In this document: piece after piece, positions 12,910 to 26,101 of the stretch | Layout of the letters: each line of letters begins with the position of its first letter | Numbering within the stretch: the first letter of the stretch is position 1 | The notes under the pieces: generated by a model | Databases searched by the model: none | Seen by the model: only the letters and a program-made list of their open reading frames with translations | Told to the model about the DNA's origin: nothing | Program-made: the position numbers and the translations under genes | Assembly: GCA_036250195.1 (NCBI GenBank) | Contig: JAVHZZ010000010.1 | Span: 109,576,778 to 109,640,777 of the forward strand | Origin: Mixophyes australis | Lineage: Eukaryota; Chordata; Amphibia; Anura; Limnodynastidae | Direction: 5' to 3' | DNA length: 64,000 bases

Positions 12910-13072
12910 CCAATTGTATTCAAATCAAAGCGAATCACAAGAGGCGTTTCCTTTTGTTTCTGGGTGTAAGTACGTCCTACCTAAACCACCGTATGTAGAG
13001 ACACAGCAAAGACTGCAGTATACGCACATGTATATGTACAATATAAGGTCACATCAGAAAGTATACAATTTT

Positions 13073-13117
<45 letters not shown>

Positions 13118-13395
13118 TTTGATTTCATTGTTTTAGAAGTATTTTTTTACATTAAATACATAAAGATGCTTTTAATGCGCACTGTACATACAATGCGTTT
13201 TTATAGTCTATCATCCTGCATACATATGTTCTCTACAACTACTGACACACATATATGCAGTCTGTAATCCAATGACTATCAGTCAGCACTGACACCTGCC
13301 CTGTAGTGGGTGCACATGATATGGGTGAAACCAGGCGCACTGATGAGGACCCCAGGAAGTGCATCTGCTTCAGAACCCCATGACTGTACATGACC
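12910..13395 (-). mobile_element. MITE family A copy (reverse orientation)
   Basis: The reverse complement matches 42836-43368 and, in part, 19641-19960: gtatgtacagtgcgcatt corresponds to gtatgtacagtacacatt at 43030-43047, and the neighbouring dyad of catgtgcaccca with actgatagt is shared. A TA microsatellite (13077-13114) lies inside it. No coding capacity. Confidence 0.6.
13077..13114. repeat. (TA)n microsatellite
   Basis: About 19 uninterrupted AT dinucleotides lie inside MITE family A sequence. Confidence 0.95.
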
Positions 13396-13719
13396 TAGGT
13401 TCATCCCATCCTTCCCTCCCCCGTTCCACCTCTAAAGTCTTAAGCAGTCGTAAGTGTCATTTTGCATTCTGACATGAATTACATGCAATTAGGTTTATTG
13501 TCCATTTCTGAGCATGGCCAGAGCGATTTCATGCAAGATACGCATGCTAACGAACTTACGTCCGAACATCAATCAGATCCAGTGTGTGCAGCTCTCCATA
13601 TACTGCCGAAATCTCCAGGGGAAAGTTCCCACCTTTGATAATTTATATTTTTGTATAAATAGAGATAGTATTATTCATATTACATATATAAAGCTTTGTA
13701 CTACACAGCATTTTGTTGC

Positions 13720-13960
13720 ATAATTGTTACTTATTTCCTTATACTACATCCTTAATGAGCTAATTAGTCTGTTCTTTGGATGCCAAATTCACAAATTTCA
13801 CCAAATATGTTAAATCACGATTTACACGGCAGGATCAGCGTTTCTCTTCAATTCGCTGGTTCTAATTGATAAATGACAAATCATCTCACCCTGTCTTCAA
13901 AATTCAAGTGTTTTTCAAGAGTGGAAATGGCTACAGCTCTCCTGCAAAGCATAGAATAAC
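13720..13960. promoter_or_regulatory. Candidate conserved non-coding element
   Basis: This is a repeat-free block with gagctaattagtc at about 13757 and tctaattgataaatgac at about 13861-13877. It is homeodomain-site-like and has no open frame of note. Composition is the only evidence. Confidence 0.25.
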
Positions 13961-14429
13961 CTCTAAACACGCAATCTATCTCCGTCCCTTTATCTCATGT
14001 TAATAATCACGCTCAGCAAACGAAATCTCAGCATTTCATGGGACGGCAAAACTATGCGCACACGTGCAGATTGTTGGATTTTTGCGAGGAGCGCTCGTCA
14101 CTCCACCCAAGTCCCAACAGCCGGTCTAAGTGCCGCTATCTTGACCCAGAAACCCCACACGCTTTGGTGGAAATCTAGAAGCAGTAGCCCATATAGAGGT
14201 GAGTAATGTCATCAGAGATGATGTCTTGGCAGTTTTGCGCGTCGTAAATGACCTCCCAAAGTGTCAACGTTTCTCAGAAGGGTTCAGCTGAAATATGAAA
14301 CGATTAAAAAATATATATATATTCCTAGTTATTTTATGGAATGTATTTTCTACTTGTCACAGAATATTTCTTTGTGCAAAGTGAATGCAAGGTTACATCT
14401 ATCATGGTCCATATTGTGCAGGAGGGGTG

Positions 14430-14640
14430 ATAACTACATACCTCCAAACATTTCTACATGTAACATCGAAAAAAGAATAAGACCCTCCTCTTGTCTGCCC
14501 AAACCCCACCCACGATCTGCCCCCCAACTTATTGCTGAAGCTCTGTCAACCTCCCTCTTTAAGGTCAAACTCGGGACAGGTGGGAGTTATGAACTGGATT
14601 CAGCTCTCTTAGCCTATGATCCGGGTATGTAAGAGACATT
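14430..14640. repeat. Dispersed short repeat piece
   Basis: The region has catacctccaaacattt followed by cctctttaag and gggacagg, an arrangement I associate with a common frog dispersed repeat. Related words recur at 58310-58370 and 63735-63770. The boundaries are uncertain. Confidence 0.35.
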
Positions 14641-14930
14641 AAAAGGTGATGATTACATATATAACCCCTAATATTTATGAAAAAGGCACCATTATGTCAG
14701 CCATTGTGAATGTAATAAAATCGAACCACACTTTTAGTATTAAAGACACAAAATTAAAGTAAAACTCCAAAATAATGTGTCATTATAAAATAATATGAAA
14801 TGCTTCAATATATAAGAAACAGCCTCAATTTAAAGTAAAGAGACTGCCTTCATTACACTATATTAATATAAAACAGTTTGTTCTTTTTTATGCTAAATAA
14901 AAGATTCTATTTGGTGGCTTTTCCTCTCTA

Positions 14931-15264
14931 TGGGCCTGATTGATTAAGGATCTTAACTTGAGAAACTTCTTATTTCAGTCTCCTGGACAAAACCATGTTA
15001 CAATGCAAGGGGTGCAAATTAGTTTTCTGTTTTGCACATAAGTTAAATACTGACTGTTTTTTCATGTAGCACACAAATATCAACTTTAAATTTCAGTGTA
15101 CAAATAAGCTATCAAGTATGTGTGTGCACATGAAAAAACAGTCAGTATTTAACTTATGTGCAAAACAGAATACTAATTTGCACCCCTTGCATTGTGCATT
15201 GGTTTTGTCCAGGAGACTGAAATAAGAAGTTTCTCAAGTTAAGATTCTTAATCAATCAGGCCCC
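14931..15264. mobile_element. Long foldback MITE with arms of about 130 bp
   Basis: The left arm starts tgggcctgattgattaagga and the right arm ends in its inverted counterpart, finishing tcaatcaggcccc. Inner words pair too: gactgttttttcatgt at about 15053 with acatgaaaaaacagtc at about 15128, and gcaaggggtgcaaatt at about 15004 with aatttgcaccccttgc at about 15175. The trinucleotide cta borders both ends. It could form a nearly complete hairpin. It shares its inner sequence with 8364-8549. Confidence 0.85.
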
Positions 15265-16079
15265 TAGAGTTTATCTAAAGGCAGTCGGTCTGCAATATTC
15301 GCAGTGGTTGGATGAGTAATTATTTCTAATTTCTAATGCGCTGAAAACATTTGTGCATCATTCACGTAGCCGGCATCAGTGGGTGATGAGATAGCAGCGT
15401 ACATAGCTTTGAACACTCTGAGAAAACCCAGTGATGTCAGAACTGGTCCCTTCTTACTCTCCCAAACCTGTGTGTAATCATAAGGTCATTTACTGACAAC
15501 TGGTAAAAATGAAGGCGAAATGTTCGTCCATCAGTAGAAAAAATATATATACAATTGTGCTGACATTAGCAGCCTATATAGAGTAGACCAGAACAGGACG
15601 TTTTATTGTAGAACTTAGCAGGGTGTCAGTTAAAGTGGGCTGTAGGCTCAGACGTCTTCCTGGAACTTTTACTGAATACATTGTGTCTGATGCAGAGTTG
15701 AACTAGTGCCAGTTTCATAGCGAAAATTACGAAAGCATGCAAGCCTGACACTTATAGAGAGATGGGATGGCGGAGGGAAGGGGCCGGTCTAACATAGGCC
15801 TATAGTAAGAGTGTGTTAGCGCAAATGTGGCTGAAGCAGACCAGCGCGGAGATGCTTAAACACCTGTTACACGCTGATGATGATGACATTATATGCTGCA
15901 GGTGCAGAGACAGATGCATCTTGAAGTACGCGAGATTCAGCACATGGGCGTAAATGTTACAGACAGTTGTTTTTTTTAGAGTAAATTACGCCCAACATGC
16001 CCCTTTCTCTACATTAGGCCGATTGTTGTTTCTCTTCTGCTTGTGTGATGTTTAGCCATAACATCTGCATCTCTCATCC
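15265..16079. other. Intergenic stretch, nothing recognised
   Basis: No gene or repeat family was recognised before the L2 sequence begins. Confidence 0.35.
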
Positions 16080-17225
16080 ACTCTCATTACATCCTCCCAT
16101 TCCTGGTTACAGAACTTTTTTCGGGCTGCACCCACTCTATGGAATTCTCTCCCTCGCACAATAAGATTCTCCTCTAGTCTACAAGCTTTCAAGCTTTCTC
16201 TGAAAACCCACCTCTTCAGACAAGCTTATAATATTCCTCAACCACCCTCTTAACCTCACTACATTACCCTATTAGCACCCGTTACACAATTTTACTCAAG
16301 ACAACTACCCCCTGACCAACATTGTTGTGTGACAGGCTCATTTAGTTTATTATTATTATCGTTTATTTGTAAGGCGCCACAAGGTTTCCGCAGCGCCGTA
16401 CATGGTACAAACAGTAGACTATACAGGGTAAGACAGTACAGAACAATAAACACAAAGTACCAGTACTTCAGAAACTCCAGGCAGGCAGATACAGTAGAGA
16501 CGGAGCGGAAGAACAGGTAAGGAGACAGGAGGGAAGATGGGCCCTGCTCATACAAGCTTACATCCTAAGGGAGGGTAAACGGAATCAGGTACATAAGGGA
16601 GCCAGTGAAGCAACGGGGAGAGAGAAAGGGGGCAGGGGAGAACCAGAAGAGGTGAGAGGTTAAGTGGATGGTTGGTAGGCCTTAAGGAACAGGTGAGTTT
16701 TAAGAGCCCGCTTGAAGGAGCACAGATTGGGTGAGAGACGAATGGAGCGAGGGAGGTTGTTCCAGTGAAGGGGGGCAGCACGGGAGAAGTCTTGGATTCT
16801 AGAGTGGGAAGAGGTGATCAGAGTGGAGGAGAGGCGGCGATCATTGGCTGAGCGCAGGGAGCGGGCGGGTGTGAATGGAGAGGAGGTTAGAGATGTAAGG
16901 GGCAGTAGACTGAGAGAGAGCCTTGTAAGTGGTGGTGAGGAGTTTGAAAAGGATTCTGTAGGGGAAGGGGAGCCAGTGTAAGGAAAGACAGAGAGGGTCA
17001 CTTTTACCTTTGCAGTCTGGCTGGACCGAAATGCAAAACGTAGACTTAACCTCATGTGTCAAACTCCCATTGCCCAATAGATTGTAAGCTTGCGAGCAGG
17101 GTCCTCTCACCTCTCTGTCTGTTTTACCCAGTTTGTTTATTAGTTTACTATGTTTGTCCCCAATTGTAAAGTGCTACGGAATATGTAGGCGCTATATAAA
17201 TAAATAATGATGATCATCATCATCG
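16080..17225 (+). mobile_element. L2-clade LINE 3' end, split by another L2
   Basis: The + strand at 16100-16255 encodes an L2 ORF2 C-terminus (FRAAPTLWNSLPR, then SLKTHLFRQAY), and the same element resumes at 17051 with a gtaagcttgcgagcaggg block and the L2 tail gcgctatataaataaa plus (tga)n to about 17225. The interruption, 16342-17050, is a minus-strand L2. The pentamer ctcat flanks the insertion (16337-16341 and 17051-17055). No full-length protein is possible. Confidence 0.8.
16342..17050 (-). mobile_element. L2-clade LINE 3' end nested in an older L2
   Basis: On the minus strand this encodes an L2 ORF2 C-terminus: LHWLPFPYRILFKLLTTTYK in one frame and RSANDRRLSS, APLHWNNLPRS and RALKTHLFLKAY in another, then a purine-rich (as read on +) 3' UTR and a tail reading gcgccttacaaataaa plus (ata)n. 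It is inverted relative to the surrounding L2 and flanked by a likely 5-bp duplication (ctcat). Several frameshifts are present. Confidence 0.85.
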
Positions 17226-17399
17226 TATTATCATTCAGGGCAATTTACATCATTACTTCCGGTTACGATACAAAGCCTTTGTCTGGATACAATTGTATCC
17301 AATATAGAAGTTTATCTGATGATATAAAACAAGGCTACCCAGAAAAGGTGGAAGGCAATGTATATAGTAAGACCAAATACATTAAAGTCATCTGAAGGT

Positions 17400-17720
17400 G
17401 GAACTTTAATCTTGATGGCGTTAAAAATAAACTCCCCTCACTGAGCTATTTTCAGTACACATCATGTAAAATTTTGAGAAGTTAATTACATTAACGAGCT
17501 GCTCTGTCATTGCAGCCCAGCTTGCATTTAAATTATGTGTTATTTTTCCTGCAAGAACCAAAAATATTATAATTGGTTTGTAAGTAGATATCTGAATGAC
17601 TTTACAATCAAATCATATCAAGGCAGTGGATTCCTAAACCGGCATTAATAGAAAGCTCCTGCGTCTGGTTGAACTGAATAAGTCAAATGCGAAATTTGCA
17701 TTTCAAATCTAAATCTCACC
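17400..17720. promoter_or_regulatory. Candidate conserved non-coding element
   Basis: This is a repeat-free block with gttaattacattaacgag at about 17481 and a ttgcatttaaattatg word at about 17522. It is homeodomain-like; no comparative data. Confidence 0.25.
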
Positions 17721-19640
17721 TCAAAACGCGTCTAGCAGTAACGCTGACAGTATTCACAGACCTGAGCTAAAGACAACGTGAGACCCTAAAACTGCTGACA
17801 CTGAGTATTGGGAACAGGGGGGGGTTTGTGTATATAGATTATTTATATTTTTATTGGGTTAAATGATGTCCTCTCTTCATCTTATTTGTAATACCATTTA
17901 TTTTAGACAGAATAATACAAAATATTAACAGAATCCACTGTTCTATGGTATGGCTACATGGCAATGTCTCCAGTAATTAATTTTATTGTGAATTTCTTTA
18001 GATCTTTATGCTTACAATAGATAGAATTTGACTGAAGTGTAGAAGGGAGTACTCCCCGGCGTGGAGTACCAGTTGGAAATCATTTGCAGACTTGAAGTTG
18101 ATGAAGATGGAGGTTATAGTAAATCTAGTTGTCACATTAATGAATCTTAAGTAAGAACTATACGGAATATAATATTTATCTGTTGTGCTGATGGGAATTA
18201 TTCAGGTTTCCGTAGAGCAGACGACTAAGGACTGAGGTTTAGACGCAGCACTGAAAATCCTGAATTTCCATATGAAGTGGCAGCGGTATAAATATCCCAG
18301 GCTCAGAGGAGGCGACTATTATAGATTAAGTGCTGCCTGTTCCGTAATAATGAAAGCGGTGCGGACATTGGGCCACTGAGCGCTGCACTGTGACGTTATA
18401 GAAGGGTAACCTGTCAGCATGGAACTGGTGCAGTGATGTTATATGATTGGGTGTCATTAAGGATCCGGTAGAGATGGAGGAAATTGCAGTAAGATGTCGA
18501 ATAATGAGTTGTGTCAAAGAGCTACAACGCCATAATAGTTAATGATTAATCAGTAATCTGAGCTAGAGGGGGGGATTCAGGCACCAGTAATCCAGACTAG
18601 ATTTCCCATTGTAATTTGTCCCCACTGATTTACAGTATTTATAATTCCCTTCTCGTTAGTGGTCACTGAACACACCCAATCCATGTATGGACCCTCACAA
18701 AAATCAGCCTCTTACCTTACTTTATAAACTGAATTACCCCATCTACCTTTTGTAGCCCCCGTGTTTGGTGGTCAGTGGTCTCTCTATCACATGTCCCTAC
18801 TAGTGTGGACAGCCAATAAAAAGGAAGCATCCAATCCGATTAAATCATACAGCTTCTATCCAATGAAACCACAGGTGGAATTGGCCAATGAAACCACTTG
18901 TAATTTTATTGGTGAATCTGGCGGTTTCTTCCACTGTCTGATTGGCCAGGGAGCATCTGTGTTTTTACCTGATATGGTTTCAAAAAACGTCACTAAGTCA
19001 CACATAGTGTGATATTATACCGCACTCTTCATTGCTACTCATTCATTAGTATAATAAATTTATTGCAACCCTGGTGTATGATTTGTTAATTATCTGCACT
19101 AATGCAATGGCTGGTTAAGTTGGTAAGAATAAATCATTAGCTACTGAGGGCTCAATAACCAAGATAGAGTTAATAATTCACTGCTTAGACCAAGACTAAT
19201 TAATACCATAGCAATACAAGGTTGCAAATTATATATATACAATTAGATAATGTCCATAGACATTAATGTAACTTCGTCAACCATGACTTGATAAACAAGC
19301 TTATTAACTATAGCTAATATATACAGCCGCAGTAATCTAAAGTTACATCCTCTTGTTCCCAAAACTGTTGCACAATCAGCCATGTGTAGCTACGAGAGCT
19401 GTTATATCATGATAGTCAATTGATCAACATTTATACCAAACACGTCGTGTGCTGCAGTGGACAGAACGGGGCGCACGGGCTGCAGAGTAACTAGAATCTT
19501 GTGTGGTTTGCTCCCACATAATCCAGTGACTCTGTTGTCTGATTTAGCTAATGTGTCTAATGGGTGGGGTTGACTATACACACTGGTGGATGGATTGTGG
19601 ACTGATTGCATTGTAATTACAATACGCATTGAAATCATCT
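17721..19640. other. Intergenic stretch with a CCAAT-box cluster
   Basis: No gene was seen. The one notable part is the CCAAT/ATTGG cluster at 18813-18945, listed separately. Confidence 0.4.
18813..18945. promoter_or_regulatory. Cluster of seven CCAAT/ATTGG words
   Basis: CCAAT occurs at 18813, 18831, 18860 and 18885, and ATTGG at 18880, 18908 and 18941, all within 133 bp. CCAAT is the NF-Y core site, so this could be a promoter-like element, but no transcript or exon is visible next to it and chance or a degenerate tandem repeat is possible. Confidence 0.25.
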
Positions 19641-19960
19641 TTATTAATGTCATTAATATAAAAATTACATTTGAAAATAAATACTTCTACAAATGATTTT
19701 ACTGTTAGGAGTTGTTATTTTATTTTATGTGTATTTTTTATGTGTACTGGTGGGACCTTTTATTATACATACACTTGTGCATGTTCCGCACTCTGTTCTC
19801 TGTGCCCGTGTACGACAAGTAACATTTACGCAGAGCGTGTACTTACACCCAGACTCAAATAGAAACGCACCGTGAGATCCGCTTTGATTTGAATGCGGAC
19901 AAGTTCCACGCTCTTTTTTTAAATGTGATTTATGTGCAAGATTTGCTCGAATCTGAATCA
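19641..19960 (+). mobile_element. MITE family A fragment
   Basis: The order of words (a vowel-rich run, a tctgtgcccgtgtacgac-type block, cagagcgtgtacttacaccc, then gatccgctttgatttgaatg) parallels 43125-43290. It is partial and diverged. Confidence 0.55.
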
Positions 19961-20635
19961 GATCCTGTGTGTCTGAACAAATTACCTCATCATCCTCTGT
20001 TCTGGAACAATTTCAGATCGACCCTTTTTACTTGAAGCTCAAATTTCGAGTCTACATCCGAAAAATCCATCAGCACAATAATAAAAACAGAGAGACCTCA
20101 CAGAAACAGGAAGATGACCACTTCCCAATGCACAGAAAGTAATGTACATGGGGGCACTCAGTGATCTGAGTGGGCCAGTCTCAGTCTAACTCACCACTTG
20201 GTGATCAATTGTCACCATCACATTTGTCTAAGGTGCAGAAGCCATATTGACTAAGCTATTTGCATAAGCTTCAGTGCATTATGGGCTCCAGTAAAATGGC
20301 TGCCACCTTCTATAATGAAGTCAGAAATAGAGACACATTGTAAGATAGAAATCAATTCACCTGAAACTGATGTTATGGCAAAACTTTATTTAGGAACTTT
20401 CCCTCTCCAGAAAGAACAAACCAGGAGTTCTGCATTACTTATCATCTATCTCAGGGCATAGACAGGTACATTACTGATAGAGCCAGATTCCTGAATACTT
20501 GATGTTATCCTCAGTTTCTGTACTATGTGTGTTCTGTGTCCCATGTATGTGTGTATGTACCATGTGTGTGCTTCATATGTGTGTCTGTCTGTGTGTGTGT
20601 GTGTGTGTGTCTGTGTGTGTCTGTCTGTTTCTGAA

Positions 20636-20667
<32 letters not shown>

Positions 20668-23600
20668 TGACAGAGGTGGGTGACAGAGTCCTAATTTTAT
20701 ATGCATTATAACAACTATTTAGTAAAATACAAAGATATATGAATTGCTGTAACTTAATATGTATTTGTATTTTATTAAAATTAGGGCTACAAATAATTTA
20801 AACCTATCAAATTCCTTAATGCTACAGGGGCTAGGAGGCCCCCGGCTATTCAGTTACATGTACCATACTGTCAGTAATCTTAGTTAAAGCGTTTTATATA
20901 AAAAGAGGAGGAGGTGAGCTCCTGGTGCGGATGGAAATTGGGTATTGGGGCCAATTTACAGTTGAACGTGAAGATGTCCCATTTGCGCATGAGGTAATAT
21001 GCGTCTGCGCACTTGTGTTTCCACATCTGTATTTTAGTTACATTCATCTTAAACCTAGTGTATCATTACATCCCAAGCAAAGATGCACCAATCGTCATTA
21101 ATCTTGTGCAGGGTTTGTGTAGGTACAAATTTTTTGTCACGTATTCCAAGATCTGTGTAGCTGAAACTAAGCCGCACCTCTAAGGGGTGTGATTAATTTA
21201 CATATGTGCGTCGATTCTGTGCTGCACCTATGTGCGTCGATTCTGTGCTGCACCTGCATGCTAACGCCCCTGCTCTGCCTCTTCAAGCACAAGGCGCCAC
21301 AAGAGAAGTTGCCACTACAAATATAGATGCAAGACTAGCGCATGCCCAGTGCAACATAATTGCACCAATAGTTTTCTATACGTCACTGATATAAACTAAT
21401 GAGATAGCTACTCAAATACTCACAGCCCTCCCCACTTGCAACTCTCCTGTGTGGGCAAGCGTGGGCTAGGTCAGTAGGCAGAGTGGCATATGCCCCAGAG
21501 ACTGGTTACATATTGGGCTGGGGACAGTATAAGCTGCGCACAGGGGCAGACTGACAAATGACCTCACCGGTAGGCAGACAACCTCAGTGATGTCATTGGT
21601 CAGGATAATTTTTATTATTAGACAAAAGAGCAGGAAGCCCCCTTAAACCCTCCCCCTTCTGAGAGTTGTGAAGGTAGGGTCCGTAGGGCACACTACCCTC
21701 TTTTTGACTCCTCCCACTCACAGGCCACGGCCAAACTCCTCCTACCTCTGCGCCATGCGCCACAGAGCATCAGCGTAGCAATTTAGATTACACAGATGAA
21801 ACACCGGTTGCTTGAAATGAGTGAATGTGGCTAAATTTCACATAAATAGATTGATAAAGATTGGCGCTCATGGCGATATCCTGAACATTATACCAAAATA
21901 ACAAAACAAAATAATCAACATTTTCAAATAAATGTCACTTGAATAAAACACTGCCGAAACCCTTGTTTCACCACCTGATTATATAATAAAAAAAATATTT
22001 ATGGCGCTATATATCCACTGGAAATTTTGCTCTCTGTAATCCAATGTGAGAAAAGAAAACCAATAAAAGCCGCTGAAGCTGCCCGCTACGACCTCTCACC
22101 ACTGAATAACCGTGACCTGAAGGGTCCCATTAGCCAATCACAAGCATTTTCCCATGCTGGTCGCTTATGATTGGCTAGTGGCTAAGGGAAGTCCCGGTCA
22201 GTCATTGTGGATCATTTATACCAAGCAATTGTTTTTCTCACATAGTATTACTATTATTTTACAATGAAGACCGAACAGAGATTATATTTCATAATAAAAT
22301 GGTGAATGAGGATTTGGATTGTGTTTTATACATTTAAAGTTTATTTACATTTTTTTTATTATAGTACCACATGTCCCAGCATGCACTGGCACCATTGATT
22401 GGGAGGACTTGTAGTTCCAGAATAACTTGCAGGAGTTCCTCAATAATTGAGGCAAAACCAGCAGAGAATCAGCGCCGCTCCCAGATTACGTACGAATTCC
22501 CCGCTCGACAAACGCTGCTCTTTCCGCACAAGTTCCGACAAGAAGGTACTTTCATTGAAGTGGATGAAACATTAAGCGTGGCAGGTGAAGCTAAGTGTGC
22601 AAAATATTCCCCTGATTGAGTGGGTGAATAGGACAGGGATGACGTCAATCCATTCTGATGTGCGGTGTGCGTTACCTATGAGACCGGCAACAAATAATGA
22701 CAAATTCCGCCAGTGAAACGTGAATATTTCTCCGCCTAATGTGGAACAAGGGAAATATTTTTTTTAAAATGTTACTCTATTCTGCTGGCTGGAAATCTGG
22801 TCTGTAAGTGATACATTGTCCCGTATTATCCCATTGTGTCTATCCCTGATGCTGGTGTGTAATTTACATTTTTCACCTCTGTTCAGCGAGATCCCACTCT
22901 CACATTAAGAAAAACTGGATAATAGAATTAAATGTTCCAACACAAATAAGTAATTAATCAATGTACATAGAGAGATGGCTGAACAATGTCTCTTATTTAC
23001 AGACTGGCAATATAGTTGTCGGAGCTGTAACATTTGTAACCGTGTTGTGACATTAATGGGAGGCTGGGTGAGAGAGATTGTGCGTGTTTGAGAGCAAAGT
23101 CCTACATTGTAAAAATAGCCTGGAGAGCCGGAATTCTGTGTCACAGCTGCTAATTATACATCGCAGCGCTGAACGCTGCAACGCCGCTAATTCTGCTGAT
23201 TTCATCAAGGTGTAGAGAAAAGATGAATGTATAACACAGGTAAATAATGTGCAGACCACAGGCTGCAGGCAGGTGATCGTACAGGGAATGCGACTCTAAT
23301 CGCCGCGCTGACCTTTTATGATTCAAGAACTTTCTAATCCAAATATAAAGCAGGAACTGGTGCATCATGTTGTGTCTGTTCACTTCTAGAAATCGCTGTC
23401 AAATAAAAGATCTGTTTAGCCCAATATCCAAACTCCGTTGTGAATGAGAATTGGCACAAATGTTTTCATGTTCTGTGACATGGGAACCGATTTTTGTCTG
23501 CTGGGAAGATTTCACTCCCGATGGGAGGAACTCAGGACATCCAGGCGTTTCTTGGTGAATGTGAATGCTAGACAAAAAGTACTCAAATGCAAACACCTTT

Positions 23601-23782
23601 TTTTTTTTTGCTTTTTAAGGAAAATATATTTTAAATTACTTTTTAAATTAACAAGATAATAACAAATAAGAGATTGCAGCTGGGACAATGCAGATGGGTT
23701 TACGCTTGTGAGTGGCACAACGCTGATCATGTGCAGATCTCGGTGTTGTACTCAATTGCGGTTTGACATTTAAACACCAGGT
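19961..23782. other. Intergenic stretch with simple and short repeats
   Basis: No gene was seen. It contains a TG microsatellite (20580-20664), a 26-bp direct duplication at 21203-21252 built on gtgcgtcgattctgtgctgc, and a piece of the aacttgtagttcc dispersed repeat at about 22360-22440. Inverted words ttagccaatcacaag and cttatgattggctag occur at about 22130-22180. Confidence 0.4.
20580..20664. repeat. (TG)n microsatellite, interrupted
   Basis: Long TG runs are broken by tctg and tttctgaa words. The open frames across it on both strands are chance. Confidence 0.9.
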
Positions 23783-24448
23783 TTCAGCCATGATCAAGTC
23801 TTCATTCTTTCATCTGAAGAACATAGCCAGATCCGAGCATTTGATTCCCTGAGATCTTCCAGCTCTCATACATGCATTTGTCTCCTCACGCTTGGACTGC
23901 TGCAGTGCTCTCTACTTGGGGGTTACAGGAGAGGAACTGTGCAAACTGCAGCAGTCAGACTGTTAGGAGCAGCGACGTTCCTGCCACATAACACGTTCTC
24001 CAATCAATTCACTGGCGCCTGTAAGACAACAAATCTGGTTCAAGGCTTATTGACAGCCAAAGCCCTACACAACTTGGGTACTTGGTACATGAAGCAGCTT
24101 CTGATTCCATACACCACCCTCGCTCACTTCAATCCGCAGATGAGGGACTAATAAAAGTTCTGAGAATCTCCCACAATTCATTTGGGGTGCGAGATTCTAG
24201 CTTTGCGGATCCTACTGTATGGAAGGCTCTGGGTCCTACAGTCCAAGAGGAATCTTCAAACACAGACTAAAGACTTTCGTGTTTACTCAGCATTTCATTA
24301 ATACGCAGAGTCCTTAGCTCTCTCTTCTGTTTATTCTTTATATGTTTATTTTGTAACATGGTTTTTTTTAATCTGTAAATGCAAAGTTCTTTGAGTCCAA
24401 TTGGGAGAACAGCACTATATAAATATAATTATTATTATTATTATTAAT
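23783..24448 (+). mobile_element. L2-clade LINE 3' end
   Basis: The + strand shows the end of an L2 reverse transcriptase (IKSSFFHLKNIARSEHLIP, then LIHAFVSSRLDCCSALYLG) and the C-terminal region with TAKALHNLG and PTVWKALGP in different frames, a 3' UTR, and the tail agcactatataaatataa plus (tta)n ending at about 24448. Stops and frame changes make it a dead, 5'-truncated copy. Confidence 0.85.
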
Positions 24449-26100
24449 ATTAATCTGTGAGACATGGGGAATAATATTGCTGTGTGTACCTATTGGGGAG
24501 AAATGTGGGGACACCAGTCAGAGTATGGGTCTGATGATACCAATTATTACCAACACTGCCAAGTGTATGGTTCAATGTGCGGGAGTTCTGGTACCAACGA
24601 AGCATTATAAGATGCCTAATTTTCTTGCATATTGCATCAAAAAACACGTTATAATATATAACTGCAGAGATCTATCCAGAACACGTGTCAATAGTCTGAT
24701 AAATGGGAAAGATAAAACTGCAAAGTGAACGGAATACAAATGTGTTTCACATTGATACAGAAGGTGTTTGACAGGATACAAGGTTATGGACACAAGTCTG
24801 TAGTGTTTGTTTTGTGCTTGCTGAGACCCACTTAGCACTTCTATTTATACGATCATTGATTGCGTTAATTAGCCAGATGGATTGGATACGTGTAGTGGTC
24901 GGGTTAATGATGGCTCCCATTCCTCCCTCGTACATGATCAGAGAAGGGGCCTGGATGCATTTGTTCATACTCAGATTCGTTATTAGCAGTGGATGGTCCT
25001 ATATCTGTACTAATTAACAGATCTTAGGATGAAATCCACTTATTTTGTTGTTTCAATGTGCTATTTAAAAACCTCAGAGAACAGAGGCGATCATTTAAAG
25101 ATCCGAACGGCCTCTCTGCTCTATAACCCTTGGCACCTATCGTGCACAGGTGACCAGGGGATACGATCAATGGATTTCAAATGGCAAAATCCGTTTGTGT
25201 ATAAATGTCTGCGTGTTATATGCAGTAACAAACTGTCTTTAGAATGTGTCCGTATGTTCTATGTCTAATCATGTACAGAGGATCAGAAGCCTCCGGCCGC
25301 TGTATTGTGTCTTATCAGTCATTTAGGTGACAGATTGGCTGCCACAAATCATTAGTAAATTTATGTTATGGGAGTCACCAATGGTCAAAGGTGCAGCAGA
25401 AATCTCTGGGATCAATACATTAATAGCATTTACACCAGGCGGCTCTATATAGATCTACACCTAGAGCTCCCTTTATATAGGGGCAGTGTGGAAGATTTAT
25501 GGATGGTGCATCAGTTGGGTATAATCTACTGTACATGGGGTGATAAAGGAGATTTCTGTCCTTGAAATCAGATCTTCTTTTTCTGGTGAATCCTAAGGAT
25601 CTGTTTGCTGCAATGAGGGCACTGGTGGTATTTGGTCATCCTGTGAGTCTTTCATATCAGGGTCATGCTAACATGTTGATGTTCGTACTGGCCAGATTGA
25701 TTTATTTCTGATTGGACGGATCCGAGTCACATGGATGGTTATTTTATATCGGTTTGTAACCACCCTGTAAACATCAGTGATTATTCCTCAACCTGTATTT
25801 TATTTAGATACAGTGTTATCAGGTATGTTCTGATTGACTGTATGGGGTGTTTTCTAACCATTGGTTATGCTGGGGAAATGCTAATTGGCATCCAGAGTCT
25901 TATATTAGATATTTCCTTTTATGAGATCATAGAACATTGATACTAGTGTGCAGCCACCGGCAGCAAGCCCCTGATCCGCCATTGGACCCTCATGTGGTCT
26001 CAAGACGGAGGTAGAAATGCTTAAAATTGTTTCCAAGTGGTTCTCGAACCGGTTCTGAACTTTGTTTGAAGTTTAAAGTTGTCTAACTGGAAGTGTAATT
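24449..26100. other. Intergenic stretch, nothing recognised
   Basis: No gene or repeat family was recognised. Open frames here reach at most 83 codons and show no family features. Confidence 0.35.
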
Positions 26101-26101
26101 A

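Noticed and set aside
20446..20711. Open frames rich in His-Thr or Cys-Val
   Set aside because: They are translations of the TG/CA microsatellite.
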